64,000 bases of DNA from Aneurinibacillus soli (GCF_002355375.1 NZ_AP017312.1:3117001-3181000), one strand, 5' to 3'. Positions 22,829 to 32,025 are shown, counted from the stretch's first letter. Translations and numbers: made by a program. The notes: a model not told the origin generated them from the sequence alone.

Positions 22829-24415
22829 ATGTTTAAAGTATTAGTAAGCGATCCATTAAGCGAATTTGGTATCCAGAAGCTGCTCGACGCAGAAGATGTA
22901 CAAGTTGACCGTAAAACCGGCCTGTCTGAAGCCGAACTGATTGAGATTATTGGCGAGTATGATGCCTTGCTCGTTCGCAGCCAGACAAAAGTAACTCCAG
23001 CTATTATCGAAGCCGGCAAAAAACTGAAAGCTATCGGCCGCGCTGGTGTAGGTGTGGACAACATTGACCTTGCTGCCGCAACCAATGCAGGTGTTGTTGT
23101 TATTAATGCTCCAGACGGAAACACAATTTCTACAGCAGAACACTCTTTTGCGATGATTATGGCACTTGCTCGCCGCATTCCACCGGCTTACAAAAAGCTC
23201 GTAGACGGCGAATGGGACCGCAAATCATTCACAGGTGTTGAGCTGAACAATAAAGTTCTCGGTGTAGTCGGCCTTGGCCGTATCGGTGCAGAAGTAGCGA
23301 AACGCGGTAAAGCTTTCAACATGAAAATCGTTGCATTCGATCCATTCCTGACACAAGAGCGCGCGGACAAACTCGGCGTACAATTCGCTACGCTAGAAGA
23401 AGTCGTCACACTAGCTGACTTCATCACAGTGCATACACCACTGACAAAAGACACAAAATATATCATCAACACAAAAGAATTCGAAAAAATGAAAGACGGC
23501 GTTCGCATTGTTAACTGTGCGCGTGGTGGTATCATCAACGAACAAGCACTCATCGCAGCGCTTGAAAGTGGCAAAGTAGCCGGTGCAGCCCTTGACGTAT
23601 TCGAACAGGAGCCGCCGCTCGATAACCCGCTTCTAAAAATGCCTCAGGTCGTTGTAACACCTCACCTGGGTGCTTCTACAATCGAAGCGCAGGAGAATGT
23701 GGCGATCGACGTATCAGAAGAAATCTTGCATATCCTGCATGACGAGCCATTCAAAAACGCCGTAAACCTGCCATCTGTTCCGGCTAACGTTATGGAAAAA
23801 GTAAAACCGTACTTCGATCTGAACGAAAAACTTGGTTCCCTGATCGCACAAACAGCTGTTGGCGGTCTGAAAGAAGTGATCGTAACGTATTCCGGTGATC
23901 TGACAGACATCGATACCGCAGCACTGACACGCACAACACTGAAAGGCATTCTTGCGTATCACCTTGGTTCAGCTGCCGCCAACTATGTAAATGCACCAAT
24001 CCTGGCGAAAAACCGTGACATCCATGTAACGGAACAAAAATCAACATACAGCGGTGGCTTCAGCAACCTCGTAACGGTTACACTGAAGACAAGCCAGGAA
24101 GAAAAAACTGTATCAGGTACGCTTTTGAACGGCTATGGCCCACGCATCGTGAAAATCGATGGCTATTCTGTTGATCTGCTGCCGCAAGGACACCTGCTGC
24201 TCGTTCATCACAACGACCGCCCGGGCGCAATTGGCCGCGTAGGTACAGTTCTTGGCAACAACAACGTAAACATCGCCACTATGCAGGTTGGACGCCGTGG
24301 CGTTGGCGGACAGGCGATTATGCTTCTGACTGTCGACAAAGAAGTAAGCCCTGATGTACTGGATACACTTGGTGAGCTTGGTGAAATTACAAGCGTAACA
24401 CAACTTGAACTGTAA
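22829..24415 (+). CDS. serA: D-3-phosphoglycerate dehydrogenase, 528 aa
   Basis: Catalyses the first step of serine synthesis: NAD+-dependent oxidation of 3-phosphoglycerate to 3-phosphohydroxypyruvate. The catalytic domain shows the NAD motif GLGRIGAEVAKRG (about 146-158), with the Arg, Glu and His of the active site in NCARGGIINEQAL and VVTPHLGASTIEAQENVA. After about residue 315 comes the allosteric-substrate-binding region and, at 452-528, a C-terminal ACT domain (LLLVHHNDRPGAIGRVGTVLGNNNVNIATMQVGR). ATG 22829 has GGAGGTG upstream. The Ser-specific T-box controls it and a terminator follows. Confidence 0.97.
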   Translation: MFKVLVSDPLSEFGIQKLLDAEDVQVDRKTGLSEAELIEIIGEYDALLVRSQTKVTPAIIEAGKKLKAIGRAGVGVDNIDLAAATNAGVVVINAPDGNTISTAEHSFAMIMALARRIPPAYKKLVDGEWDRKSFTGVELNNKVLGVVGLGRIGAEVAKRGKAFNMKIVAFDPFLTQERADKLGVQFATLEEVVTLADFITVHTPLTKDTKYIINTKEFEKMKDGVRIVNCARGGIINEQALIAALESGKVAGAALDVFEQEPPLDNPLLKMPQVVVTPHLGASTIEAQENVAIDVSEEILHILHDEPFKNAVNLPSVPANVMEKVKPYFDLNEKLGSLIAQTAVGGLKEVIVTYSGDLTDIDTAALTRTTLKGILAYHLGSAAANYVNAPILAKNRDIHVTEQKSTYSGGFSNLVTVTLKTSQEEKTVSGTLLNGYGPRIVKIDGYSVDLLPQGHLLLVHHNDRPGAIGRVGTVLGNNNVNIATMQVGRRGVGGQAIMLLTVDKEVSPDVLDTLGELGEITSVTQLEL

Positions 24416-24428
24416 GAGATCATAGAAG

Positions 24429-24466
24429 TAAAAGCCACTGGATGATTCCGGTGGCTTTTGCTTTTA
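24429..24466 (+). terminator. serA terminator
   Basis: AAAAGCCACTGGA pairs with TCCGGTGGCTTTT around TGAT, followed by GCTTTTATG, 13 bases after the serA stop. Confidence 0.85.
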
Positions 24467-24797
24467 TGATTTGGATACCTTGGATTTAATATTATAGATG
24501 ATGTGCTTGATGGCTTCCGATCTACTCAACGTGTAGACATTCCTCTATCAAGTACAGGTCATGTACTTATGTACTCCACGTCCAGCCATTAGTAATTTTA
24601 CCTTCGTGAATTAAAGATGCCTTATAAACCTTAGCATCATTATTTTTATGATAGCTAGATTTCTATCGCTACTTCTTGGATTCATACTTTATATCAGCAG
24701 ACAAAAGTATTTTTCTACACTAAAAACAAAATCCGCACTTTACTTATATGATTAATAAAAATATTATATAAAGTAAGTGAGCTAACTCGACAACGAG
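24467..24797. other. Intergenic region without a supported gene
   Basis: AT-rich sequence. A plus-strand open stretch at about 24492-24591 (IIDDVLDGFRSTQRVD...) ends in TAG and has no start or SD, so it may be a relic. I see no repeat or riboswitch. Confidence 0.5.
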
Positions 24798-24829
24798 AGG
24801 CAGACTGAATCTTTCAGTCTGCCTTTTTA
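24798..24829 (+). terminator. Terminator hairpin just before the small fbpA-like gene
   Basis: AGGCAGACTGA/TCAGTCTGCCT with a short loop then TTTT. It stands 25 bases before the ATG of the 45-aa gene, so it is either a stray terminator of an upstream transcript or an attenuator. Confidence 0.7.
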
Positions 24830-24853
24830 CACATGAGGAAGGTGAAGAGTGCG

Positions 24854-24991
24854 ATGAACGAAACCAGAGAGTTTTTAAAAGAACAATTGATTGAACAGGG
24901 CGTATTCAAAATTAACGAACGCCATTTATATGAATGCTCACTCGATGAAATTATGTCTGCTTATCATTTCTATTTAGATACATCACTGTGA
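24854..24991 (+). CDS. FbpA-like small protein, 45 aa
   Basis: The pattern LKEQLIEQGVFKINERHLYECSLDEIMSAYHFYL resembles the Fur-regulated basic protein FbpA family (Y-L-I-x-x-L-I-x-x-G-[IV]-[YF]-K ... L-Y-x-[LC]-S-L-x-E-[LI]), although this copy is acidic overall. SD GAGGAAGGTG lies 9 bases upstream. In B. subtilis FbpA works in the iron-sparing response with the small RNA FsrA. I see no Fur box here, and the terminator right upstream suggests another control. Moderately sure. Confidence 0.55.
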   Translation: MNETREFLKEQLIEQGVFKINERHLYECSLDEIMSAYHFYLDTSL

Positions 24992-25027
24992 ATAATCAGA
25001 AAACATATATCGAAGGGAGAAAGAAGA

Positions 25028-25065
25028 AAGCCGCACCTGCCTCCAAACCGAAACAGATGCGGCTT
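25028..25065 (-). terminator. Terminator after the HAD hydrolase gene
   Basis: AAGCCGCA/TGCGGCTT with inner CTG/CAG, followed on the minus strand by TCTTCTTTC. Confidence 0.75.
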
Positions 25066-25079
25066 ACCACCACGTACGC

Positions 25080-26207
25080 TTATAAAATCGTCAGAATTCC
25101 TCGCATATCATCAAGGATATAATCTGCTTTCAACTCTTCAAACTTCGCACGCGCTTCCTGACCAGACAAGCCTGTCAGTGTCGCCGCAAACTTACAGCCA
25201 ATGCTTTGCGCTGCCATATAGTCGGCAACCGAGTCCCCGACAACGAGCACTTCGTCTCCGTTCTCAATCGGTAAAGCAAGCGCAAAACAGTCGGCATCGT
25301 CACATTCCATGCCGAGCATCCCTTTAATGTAGCAGTATGGCTGCGGTTTCGCAAGCGGCGCACGTTCCGGATAGCGCTTCTCTGCATCGAGTACATCACT
25401 TGCTGTCACAACACGGTTCTCATCAAAGTATTGCAACAGTCCCATTGCTTTGAGCGGCTCCACCGTTTCAATGCGTGGACGGCCTGTACCAATGCCGAGC
25501 GTATAACCGCGCTTTTTCAGTTCCGCAAGCACTTCTGCCATTTGCGCGGGTTCCACAATCGGAATCTCATCATCAAGGAAGCCTTTCTTGCCTTTTTGGA
25601 ACGCTTCACGGCCAATCGAATCCGCAATCAAGCGGTCGCCGAGATACCATTCCTGGAACGTCTCCTGGCATAAATCCCACAGCTCACTGTTGCGAGAGAA
25701 GATATCCGTTGTAACTCCTGTTTTCTCATGCGCAATATCATTCAAATACAGCAGCAATTCTTGCTTTTCTGCTGTGCTCTTCTCGAAATCAGTTACAAAT
25801 GCCACGTAATCGATTTCAAACGCAACGCCCGCTGCAAGCTCACGAATGCGATTAATCGCGTCACGGTTGATTTGTGCAGTCAGAATTTCTTTTACGGCTG
25901 TCGGATTCGTCTCCGCAATCTTTGCTAAAAGAGCAATCAGGTGGTATGAATATGTCAGGTATACCATATCCCAGTTCGCATTAATGCCGCGTGTTTTCAC
26001 AAAATTCAATACATTATCGTTATCAAATACCTCTGCACGGACGCGGCGAATAATCGCTTCTTCCGGTGCTGGTTCGAATGTTTCTGTGGTAAGTCCTGTA
26101 TAGTTTTGGCTGTACAGCATCTCCCATACGGTCAGCGCGGATGCATCAAAATAACGCTCCTCACTTAGCAATACGCCGTCTACGTCAAACAAAATAGTAC
26201 GAAACAT
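25080..26207 (-). CDS. HAD-superfamily hydrolase, 375 aa
   Basis: A haloacid-dehalogenase-fold phosphohydrolase of the cytoplasm. Motif I is FDVDGVLLSE (residues 7-16, with nucleophile and acid/base Asp at 8 and 10). Motif II is GIGTGRPR, motif III the Lys in LAKPQPY, and motif IV GDSVADYMAAQSIG. About 200 residues inserted between motifs I and II form an unusually large helical cap, longer than in phosphoglycolate phosphatases. The substrate cannot be inferred. ATG 26207 has GGAGAGG upstream. Stands alone. Confidence 0.9.
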   Translation of the reverse strand: MFRTILFDVDGVLLSEERYFDASALTVWEMLYSQNYTGLTTETFEPAPEEAIIRRVRAEVFDNDNVLNFVKTRGINANWDMVYLTYSYHLIALLAKIAETNPTAVKEILTAQINRDAINRIRELAAGVAFEIDYVAFVTDFEKSTAEKQELLLYLNDIAHEKTGVTTDIFSRNSELWDLCQETFQEWYLGDRLIADSIGREAFQKGKKGFLDDEIPIVEPAQMAEVLAELKKRGYTLGIGTGRPRIETVEPLKAMGLLQYFDENRVVTASDVLDAEKRYPERAPLAKPQPYCYIKGMLGMECDDADCFALALPIENGDEVLVVGDSVADYMAAQSIGCKFAATLTGLSGQEARAKFEELKADYILDDMRGILTIL

Positions 26208-26345
26208 GCCTCTCCTCCAAATTCCCCAATAGTTTGGTGTAATACGAACATTTTAACACATTTCTTATGAATTAATCGTCTTTTGACGCAAATTTCATTT
26301 TAATAATTGTATGGTAAAATAAATAAGGAAGAAAGGAGGGATCGT

Positions 26346-27065
26346 ATGGAGTTCCAGTCATTACAAAATCGGATTGCTCTCATTACTGGTGCCAGTAAAG
26401 GAGCAGGACGTGCGATGTGTCTCTTGTTTGCGGAGGAAGGAGCGACTGTATACGCGGCAGCACGCAGCACCGACTTATTAGACGAGCTTGTACAGGAAGC
26501 CGCTGGTCTTGAGGGACAAATTATCGCGGCGCCATGTGACGTAACAAATGGTGCCGCTGTCGAGCAACTGATTCAACGCATTACAGACGAAAAAGGACAG
26601 ATTGATATTTTGATTAACAATGCAGGACTCGGGCATTTCGGGGCGATTCATGAGCTGACGGAAGCACAGTGGGATGAGATGATGAATGTAAACCTGAAGG
26701 GCGTATTTTTGTGCACGAAATATGTTACTCCACATCTTATCAAGCAAAAACGTGGGCATATTATTAATATCTCAAGTGTCGCGGGAACGGTTACTTTCCC
26801 AGGCGGAGGGGGTTACTGCACAACCAAATTCGGCTTGATGGCGTTCACCGATATTTTGACACAGGAGCTGAAATCGCATAACGTTAAAGTATCCGTCATC
26901 TGCCCTGGCTCGATCCAGACATACTTCGGTGGCACCGATCCGAAAGACTATGCGCTGCATCCGAAAGATGTCGCACAGATTGCCTATCAGATGGCTGCCG
27001 CACCAGAGCATGTCATTTTGAATCAAGTGATTATGCGCCCGGTTGTGCCGCAGACAAAACTTTAA
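26346..27065 (+). CDS. Short-chain dehydrogenase/reductase, 239 aa
   Basis: A classical SDR oxidoreductase using NAD(P)H. It has the cofactor motif TGASKGAGRA (14-23, G-x-x-x-G-x-G), the NNAG motif (LINNAGLG, about 86-93), catalytic Ser in NISSVAGT, and the Y-x-x-x-K pair (YCTTKFG). It ends with PGSIQT. Start at ATG 26346 after AAGGAGG. The substrate is unknown. It is followed after 31 bases by the cyclophilin gene on the same strand, perhaps in one transcript. Confidence 0.92.
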   Translation: MEFQSLQNRIALITGASKGAGRAMCLLFAEEGATVYAAARSTDLLDELVQEAAGLEGQIIAAPCDVTNGAAVEQLIQRITDEKGQIDILINNAGLGHFGAIHELTEAQWDEMMNVNLKGVFLCTKYVTPHLIKQKRGHIINISSVAGTVTFPGGGGYCTTKFGLMAFTDILTQELKSHNVKVSVICPGSIQTYFGGTDPKDYALHPKDVAQIAYQMAAAPEHVILNQVIMRPVVPQTKL

Positions 27066-27096
27066 CTACATAAAAAATTCAGGAGGATATCACCGT

Positions 27097-27771
27097 ATGA
27101 AAAAATGGCTTACTTTATGTATCATGGCTACTCTCGTTATAGTCCTTGCCATCGGATGCAGTCAACCACAGGCACAGACACCGCAAAATACACAGAAACA
27201 AACACCGACACCACAGGATGTACCAAAGCCGGCCAAGCAGTGGAGCAAGGCTCCTGAAATGAAGATCAATCCAAACAAAAAATATTTTGCGCACTTTGAT
27301 ACATCTAAAGGAAAATTCACTGTGGAACTGTATGCAAAAGACGAACCTATGACTGTGAACAACTTTGTTTTCCTTGCCAAACAAAAATATTATGACGGGA
27401 ACGTATTCCATCGCATTATCCGCGACTTCATGATACAAAGTGGCGATCCAACTGGAACTGGCGCCGGCGGACCAGGATATCAGTTCAATGATGAGCTTCC
27501 AAATAAACACAAGCACAAAAAAGGAACACTAGCAATGGCCAACCGTGGTCCAAATACGAATGGAAGCCAGTTCTTTATCGGCACAGGTCCACAAGTTGAT
27601 ATGTTGAATCAGCCACAGTATGATAAATATGTCGTTTTCGGAGAAGTAACAACAGGGTTAGATGTTGTTGAAAAAATCGCAGCTACTCCAGTCAAAGAAA
27701 GTCCAGCCAGAGAAAAAAGCCTCCCAACAGAAAAAGTGGTCATTAACACGATTACAATTGAAGAGAAATAA
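27097..27771 (+). CDS. Peptidyl-prolyl cis-trans isomerase lipoprotein (cyclophilin type), 224 aa
   Basis: A lipobox (VIVLAIGC, Cys about residue 21) follows a hydrophobic signal, so the protein should be lipid-anchored on the outer face of the membrane. After a Gln/Thr/Pro-rich linker, the cyclophilin domain (about 65-224) carries FHRIIRDFMIQSGDPTGTGAGGPG and NGSQFFIGT, which hold the catalytic Arg, Phe and Gln. It accelerates proline isomerisation in exported proteins. SD GGAGG precedes ATG 27097. A GC-rich terminator ends the unit. Confidence 0.94.
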   Translation: MKKWLTLCIMATLVIVLAIGCSQPQAQTPQNTQKQTPTPQDVPKPAKQWSKAPEMKINPNKKYFAHFDTSKGKFTVELYAKDEPMTVNNFVFLAKQKYYDGNVFHRIIRDFMIQSGDPTGTGAGGPGYQFNDELPNKHKHKKGTLAMANRGPNTNGSQFFIGTGPQVDMLNQPQYDKYVVFGEVTTGLDVVEKIAATPVKESPAREKSLPTEKVVINTITIEEK

Positions 27772-27775
27772 CCAG

Positions 27776-27810
27776 GCGGGCGTCCGATCTTGATGGGCGC
27801 CCGTTTTTTT
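27776..27810 (+). terminator. Terminator after the cyclophilin lipoprotein gene
   Basis: CGGGCG/CGCCCG stem followed by TTTTTTT. Confidence 0.85.
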
Positions 27811-27823
27811 CATCTAGCCACGC

Positions 27824-28225
27824 TTACTTCTGCCGCTGCTTCACCACCGCTACTGTACACCGCGATACACAAATTAATTTATCCTCTTCATCTGTGATTT
27901 TAATCTCCCAGATCATCGTGGTTCGCCCCTTGTGGAGTGGCGTGGCTACCCCTGTCACGATCCCATCCTGTTTGCTGCGCACATGGTTCGCGTTAATCTC
28001 TAAGCCAAATGCCGCTTCCGTCTCCTGATCAATCAAATTCCACGTCCCCATACTCGCCAGCGTTTCAGCAAGTGCGACCGATGCGCCGCCGTGCAGCATA
28101 CCAAACGGCTGATGGGTTGCGTTATGTACCGGCATCGTCCCCACTACACGATCCGGTGTTATATCGGTAATCTCGATGCCAAGCGCTCCCATCATCGTTT
28201 CCTGCATATTTTCTTTTATTTTCAT
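27824..28225 (-). CDS. PaaI-type hotdog thioesterase, 133 aa
   Basis: A hotdog-fold acyl-CoA thioesterase. Signature QPFGMLHGGASVALAETLASMG (about 38-59), where H-G-G and the Glu of the central helix line the active site, then INANHVRSKQDGIVTGVATPLHKGRTTMIWEIKI. Length matches the PaaI/YbdB group. I start at ATG 28225 after ATAGGAGG; the open frame extends further upstream with no SD. Relatives hydrolyse phenylacetyl-CoA or aryl-CoA intermediates; the substrate here is unknown. Confidence 0.88.
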   Translation of the reverse strand: MKIKENMQETMMGALGIEITDITPDRVVGTMPVHNATHQPFGMLHGGASVALAETLASMGTWNLIDQETEAAFGLEINANHVRSKQDGIVTGVATPLHKGRTTMIWEIKITDEEDKLICVSRCTVAVVKQRQK

Positions 28226-28322
28226 ATACTCGCCTCCTATTTTTTCTTTATATTCTGAATATAACACATACATAGTATTTTTGCGATAAAAAAGAGAGCG
28301 CACGCTCATCGGCATGTACGCT

Positions 28323-29789
28323 CTACGTCTGTTCTTCATTGCCCGGGAGCCATACCGTAAATACAGTCCCTTCTCCTAGTTTACTCTGCACCGTGATAAC
28401 CCCTTCATGCAAACCAACTAGTTCCTGCACAATCGCTAGCCCTAATCCTGTTCCTGTTTCTGAGCGCGATCGAACTCGATCTACTTTGAAAAAACGATCC
28501 CAAACATGGGCTAGATCAGCTTCGGCAATGCCAATCCCCGTATCGGTAACCGTCACTTCCACTCCGCCCTTCTCTTCTCGAGCAGCCAGCTCAATGTATC
28601 CATGCTCGGTAAACTTCAGCGCATTGCCCAGCAAATTCACAAAAATCTGCTCAATTCGGCCCGCATCTCCCAGCACGGCTGGAAGAGGAAGATCTAGGGC
28701 AAGACGAAGCGCGAGTCCACGCTTCTCTGCCTCTGCAGTAAACGTAAAAGCCAGCCGATTCAACAATGCCTCCATATTAACCGGCTGTTTGACCAGATTA
28801 AATTCATGCTTTGTCAGTCGGACCAGTTCAAGCAGGTCATCCACCAGACGGCTCATATGCAACGTTTCCTTATACATGACATCATAATATTTATGACGTG
28901 ATGCTCCGTCTTGTACAAGCCCGTCTTGTAGCGCTTCAAGGAATCCCTGCATCGTCGTCAGCGGTGTGCGCAGCTCATGCGACACATTCGCAATAAAGTC
29001 TTGCCGTACTTTATCCAGTTCATCCCGCTCGGCTTCCACATGGGCAAGTGTGGCCGCCATCCGATTCATCGACCGCGCCAAATCCCCAATCTCATCTTCT
29101 GACGTAACCTCAATGCGCTGCTCGTAATTCCCTTTTTCAATTTCAAGCGCCACCATATCCATCCGCTTCAATGGCCTAGAGATCGTCCACGATAAATACG
29201 ATACCATCGCCGTCGACAGAAGAATACCGAGAAGCGTCGCCCATAAAATCATCACGCGCATATTGCCAACCGTCTCTTCGATGCCTTCTACAGGGGCATG
29301 GAGCACGATACCACCAAATATTTTATCTTTTTGTCCCCACGGTACTACAACCGATACCATCGGTTTGGTTAAGCCTGCAAATGCAAGGTTCTGCACGACA
29401 TTCTGTCCGTGCATGACCTGCTCCACAATCTGCGGGGCAACAGATTTACCGATAAACACTTCGTCGCGTGTAGACGTTGCGATAATATGACCACTCTGAT
29501 CAAACACCCAGATACGCGTATCAAACGTTTGATCAAGAAACGCAAGAATCGATTGGGTCTGGTCTTCATTCCACGGATTTGCCTGGCTTGTCTGAATGGC
29601 TAGATTCACCTTCTTCGCCTTGCGCAACAATTCTTCTTTTGTTCCATCGTATATGTAATTTTTGGCGAGCACGGACATCGACAATCCGAGTGCACCGAGT
29701 CCGAGCAGCACCGTTACCATGTAACTAAGCAACAATTTACGAAAAATACTTTTGTTAACGCCAAACCAGTCAAGAATTAGACGGAACAC
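28323..29789 (-). CDS. Sensor histidine kinase (PhoR-like), 488 aa
   Basis: A membrane sensor of a two-component system. TM1 is about residues 18-40 and TM2 about 175-197, with an extracytoplasmic sensor region between them. A HAMP domain follows (SWTISRPLKRMDMVALEIEKGNY), then HisKA with the phosphoacceptor His in NVSHELRTPLTTMQ and HATPase_c with N, G1 and G2 boxes (NLLGNALKFTEHG; DTGIGIAEAD; GTGLGLAI). It starts at GTG 29789 after GAGGTGGAAGC and overlaps the response-regulator gene by 13 bases, so translation is coupled. The signal is unknown. Confidence 0.93.
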   Translation of the reverse strand: MFRLILDWFGVNKSIFRKLLLSYMVTVLLGLGALGLSMSVLAKNYIYDGTKEELLRKAKKVNLAIQTSQANPWNEDQTQSILAFLDQTFDTRIWVFDQSGHIIATSTRDEVFIGKSVAPQIVEQVMHGQNVVQNLAFAGLTKPMVSVVVPWGQKDKIFGGIVLHAPVEGIEETVGNMRVMILWATLLGILLSTAMVSYLSWTISRPLKRMDMVALEIEKGNYEQRIEVTSEDEIGDLARSMNRMAATLAHVEAERDELDKVRQDFIANVSHELRTPLTTMQGFLEALQDGLVQDGASRHKYYDVMYKETLHMSRLVDDLLELVRLTKHEFNLVKQPVNMEALLNRLAFTFTAEAEKRGLALRLALDLPLPAVLGDAGRIEQIFVNLLGNALKFTEHGYIELAAREEKGGVEVTVTDTGIGIAEADLAHVWDRFFKVDRVRSRSETGTGLGLAIVQELVGLHEGVITVQSKLGEGTVFTVWLPGNEEQT

Positions 29790-30484
29790 GCTTCCACCTC
29801 AAACTTATAGCCGACACCCCATACTGTGTGAATACACTCATAAGGAAGTGCTGCAAGATGCTGGCGGATTTTTTTGATATGCACGTCTACCGTGCGGATA
29901 TCTCCAAAAAAATCATAGCCCCAGATTTGTTCAAGAAGCTGCTCCCGCGTGAATACACTACCAGATGAGCGGGCAAGAAAAACAAGCAGATCAAATTCTT
30001 TCGGACGAAACGCTACTTTTTCTCCCGCTACAATCACCTGCCGCCCTTGCAAGTCAATCACTAAATCGGAAAAGCGGATCTCCTGAACAACTGCTTCCTT
30101 CTCTTCCGATACTCGAGGCTGCATGCGCCGAAAAATCGCTTTAATGCGGGCCACTAATTCCCGGGGGCTGAACGGTTTGGTGACATAGTCATCCGCTCCG
30201 AGTTCAAGACCGAGTACCCGGTCGAACTCCTCCCCTTTAGCAGACAACATGATGATCGGCGTATCCATCGTTTTGCGAATCTCCCGGCACGCTTCATATC
30301 CATCCATCACAGGCATCATCACATCAAGAATAATCGCATCCGGCTTCTCCGTCTCCGCCAGACGTACCGCTTCACTTCCGTCATGCGCTTCAATCAGCTC
30401 AATATGGTGTTGGGAAAAGTACAGACGAATAATCTCAATTACATTCACATCATCATCTGCAACGAGTACTTTTGTTCCGTTCAT
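29777..30484 (-). CDS. OmpR/PhoP-family response regulator, 235 aa
   Basis: Receiver domain (about 1-118) with acidic pocket (VADDD), phosphoacceptor Asp in IILDVMMPVMDG, Thr/Ser in IMLSAKG and Lys in VTKPFSPRE. A C-terminal winged helix (about 140-232) carries REQLLEQIWGYDFFGDIRTVDVHIKKIRQHL. SD GGAGGGGGAG precedes ATG 30484. It forms an operon with the downstream kinase. Its targets are not evident. Confidence 0.95.
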   Translation of the reverse strand: MNGTKVLVADDDVNVIEIIRLYFSQHHIELIEAHDGSEAVRLAETEKPDAIILDVMMPVMDGYEACREIRKTMDTPIIMLSAKGEEFDRVLGLELGADDYVTKPFSPRELVARIKAIFRRMQPRVSEEKEAVVQEIRFSDLVIDLQGRQVIVAGEKVAFRPKEFDLLVFLARSSGSVFTREQLLEQIWGYDFFGDIRTVDVHIKKIRQHLAALPYECIHTVWGVGYKFEVEACSV

Positions 30485-30534
30485 GGCATCTCCCCCTCCG
30501 TAGAACAGTATAGCACATTTCTTATTCTCCTATT

Positions 30535-30570
30535 AAAAATAGCCGGTACACAGGGTACCGGCTATTTTTA
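30535..30570. terminator. Bidirectional hairpin upstream of the two-component operon
   Basis: AATAGCCGGTAC/GTACCGGCTATT with a CAGG-type loop and A/T-runs on both sides. It lies 50 bases upstream of the regulator gene, so on the minus strand it is in the possible leader. Confidence 0.7.
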
Positions 30571-30930
30571 GGAAGAAGAAGCGTGAAGCTATCTATTTAA
30601 TTTTTTTGAAAGTAGGTTGTGTTGTTGTCAGTTAAGTAAATCAGACGGTGCGTTTTCGCTGTGTCATCGTACAGGCGTTTTGCTCGTTTTGTTGGTCGTT
30701 TGATGTCATTCCATTATACAGCGTACCGCCGGAGAATTTCTCTCGCTCACCTCCTTATGCTTATACTTTACCTGATAAATGTAACAGGACTATGTGTAAG
30801 TCAAGAACATTTTATAACCAAATTATGATCATTTTATGACCATCTAAATAAGGCAAAACGTTGGCAAGCCAGTAAAAAGACGATAAAATAGAAAAAAACG
30901 TATTTATACATATATTTAGGAGGAAACCTG
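30571..30930. other. Intergenic region between divergent genes
   Basis: It should contain the promoters of the response-regulator operon (minus) and the thioesterase gene (plus). On the minus strand an AAGGAGG at about 30750 is followed only by frames of 14-22 codons, which I do not call as genes. Confidence 0.5.
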
Positions 30931-30932
30931 CT

Positions 30933-31325
30933 ATGGAAGCATCTCTCGAGATTATTGTCCGTTCTACTGAGATCGATGTGAATGGACATGTAAACAACGC
31001 AAAGTATCTGGAATATTTGGAATGGGGACGTGAAGAATGGTACGAACAGGCGCAACTGCCGTATGATAAATTTCTGGAGATGAACATTCAGACCGTAACG
31101 GTAAACATTAATGTAAACTACCGCAAAGAATGCCTGCAGAATGATCGACTGACAATCACAACAAGACCAGAGAAAATCGGGCGTACAAGCTATGTACTGA
31201 AACAGGAAATTCATAATCAACGTGGCGAATTAGTAGCGGATGCGCTCGTAACGAGTGTAGCCATGGACAGCAAAGAGCGTACAAGCCGCCCGGTACCGAA
31301 CGAGCTGGCAGCGTTGTTTAGCTAG
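30933..31325 (+). CDS. 4HBT-family acyl-CoA thioesterase (YbgC-like), 130 aa
   Basis: A hotdog thioesterase of the 4-hydroxybenzoyl-CoA type. The signature is VRSTEIDVNGHVNNAKYLEYLEWGREEWY (about 9-37). The Asp in the E-I-D-V-N-G-H-V-N-N block is the catalytic residue of the family. SD AGGAGG precedes ATG 30933. It hydrolyses acyl-CoA or acyl-ACP; the chain-length preference cannot be read. It is followed by a repeat-type terminator and the composite palindromic repeat. Confidence 0.9.
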   Translation: MEASLEIIVRSTEIDVNGHVNNAKYLEYLEWGREEWYEQAQLPYDKFLEMNIQTVTVNINVNYRKECLQNDRLTITTRPEKIGRTSYVLKQEIHNQRGELVADALVTSVAMDSKERTSRPVPNELAALFS

Positions 31326-31350
31326 GCTAACTGCACGACAAAAATAAACA

Positions 31351-31400
31351 GAAGCTGTCCCCAAAGCCAGAACATGGCGACTGAGGCAGCCTCTTTTTTT
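31351..31400 (+). terminator. Repeat-type terminator after the thioesterase gene
   Basis: GAAGCTGTCCCC ... GAGGCAGCCTC then TTTTTTT, with inner GCCAGAACATGGCGA, the same design as at 18929-18976. Confidence 0.65.
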
Positions 31401-31414
31401 GGTGTAGGTTTTCT

Positions 31415-32020
31415 CCAAAGTATGGTGAAGGAGCGGGATCGGGCGGGGCCTCGTCACTTCGGTACGCTCGCTACGGAGTATGGGCTGTCCACTCCAGGTA
31501 CCAGGTGAACTCGCCCACAAAAGAGGGCCCACGATGTATTCGCATCGAAGTATTGTGGGCAAAAGCCCGTTCACCTGGTACCTTCCGCTGGGGATCGCGT
31601 ACAGGCGTTCCGTTGCCCCGCCCGATCCCGCTCCTAGCACGCTTTGGTTAAACACCATCAAGCAATATCAAGAGGCTGAGCTTTGCTATGCAGGTAAAAA
31701 ACAAGGAAGGCGTCTTTCAAAGAGTCAGACGCGACCCGAGCAAATCCGTTCTGGCATCGCATGTTTTTTTATAAATCGAAACGTTGTGCGGGGAGTGGGA
31801 GAAGGAAGGAGTAAGAGAGCGCCTGTACGCGCCTACTCAGCGGAGGGAGAACGGCGAACGGGCCTTTGCCCGCAATTCTTCGGCGAATCAGCATCGTGGG
31901 CCTTTCTTTGCGGGCGAGTTCGTCGGGCTCCCGGAGCGGACAGCCGTCACTTCCCTGCAAGCGTACCGAAGCGAACGGCTCCTTCCTTCTCCCACTCCCT
32001 CACCACCAAACGTTGTCGAT
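31415..32020 (+). repeat. Composite palindromic repeat, copy 2 (A-spacer-B, forward)
   Basis: Palindrome A (31415-31647) runs from CCAAAG to CTTTGG with GGAGCGGGATCGGGCGG arms. The conserved spacer (31648-31773) carries TATCAAG ... TGAGCTTTGCTATGCAGG and a GCGTCT/AGACGC hairpin. Palindrome B (core 31790-32000) has GGGGAGTGGGAGAAGG/CCTTCTCCCACTCCC ends. The same order occurs at 36151-36741 and, inverted, at 41379-41896. Inside A, AGGTACCAGGTGAAC pairs exactly with GTTCACCTGGTACCT. No gene is supported in it. Confidence 0.85.
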
Positions 32021-32025
32021 GCCAC

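Noticed and set aside
24492-24591. Plus-strand open stretch after serA
   Set aside because: No start codon with an SD and no recognisable motif; not enough to call a pseudogene.
30600-30770. A tiny minus-strand gene after AAGGAGG near 30750
   Set aside because: Possible frames are 14-22 codons, overlap each other, and show no protein-like features. The TATAAT there may simply be promoter sequence.
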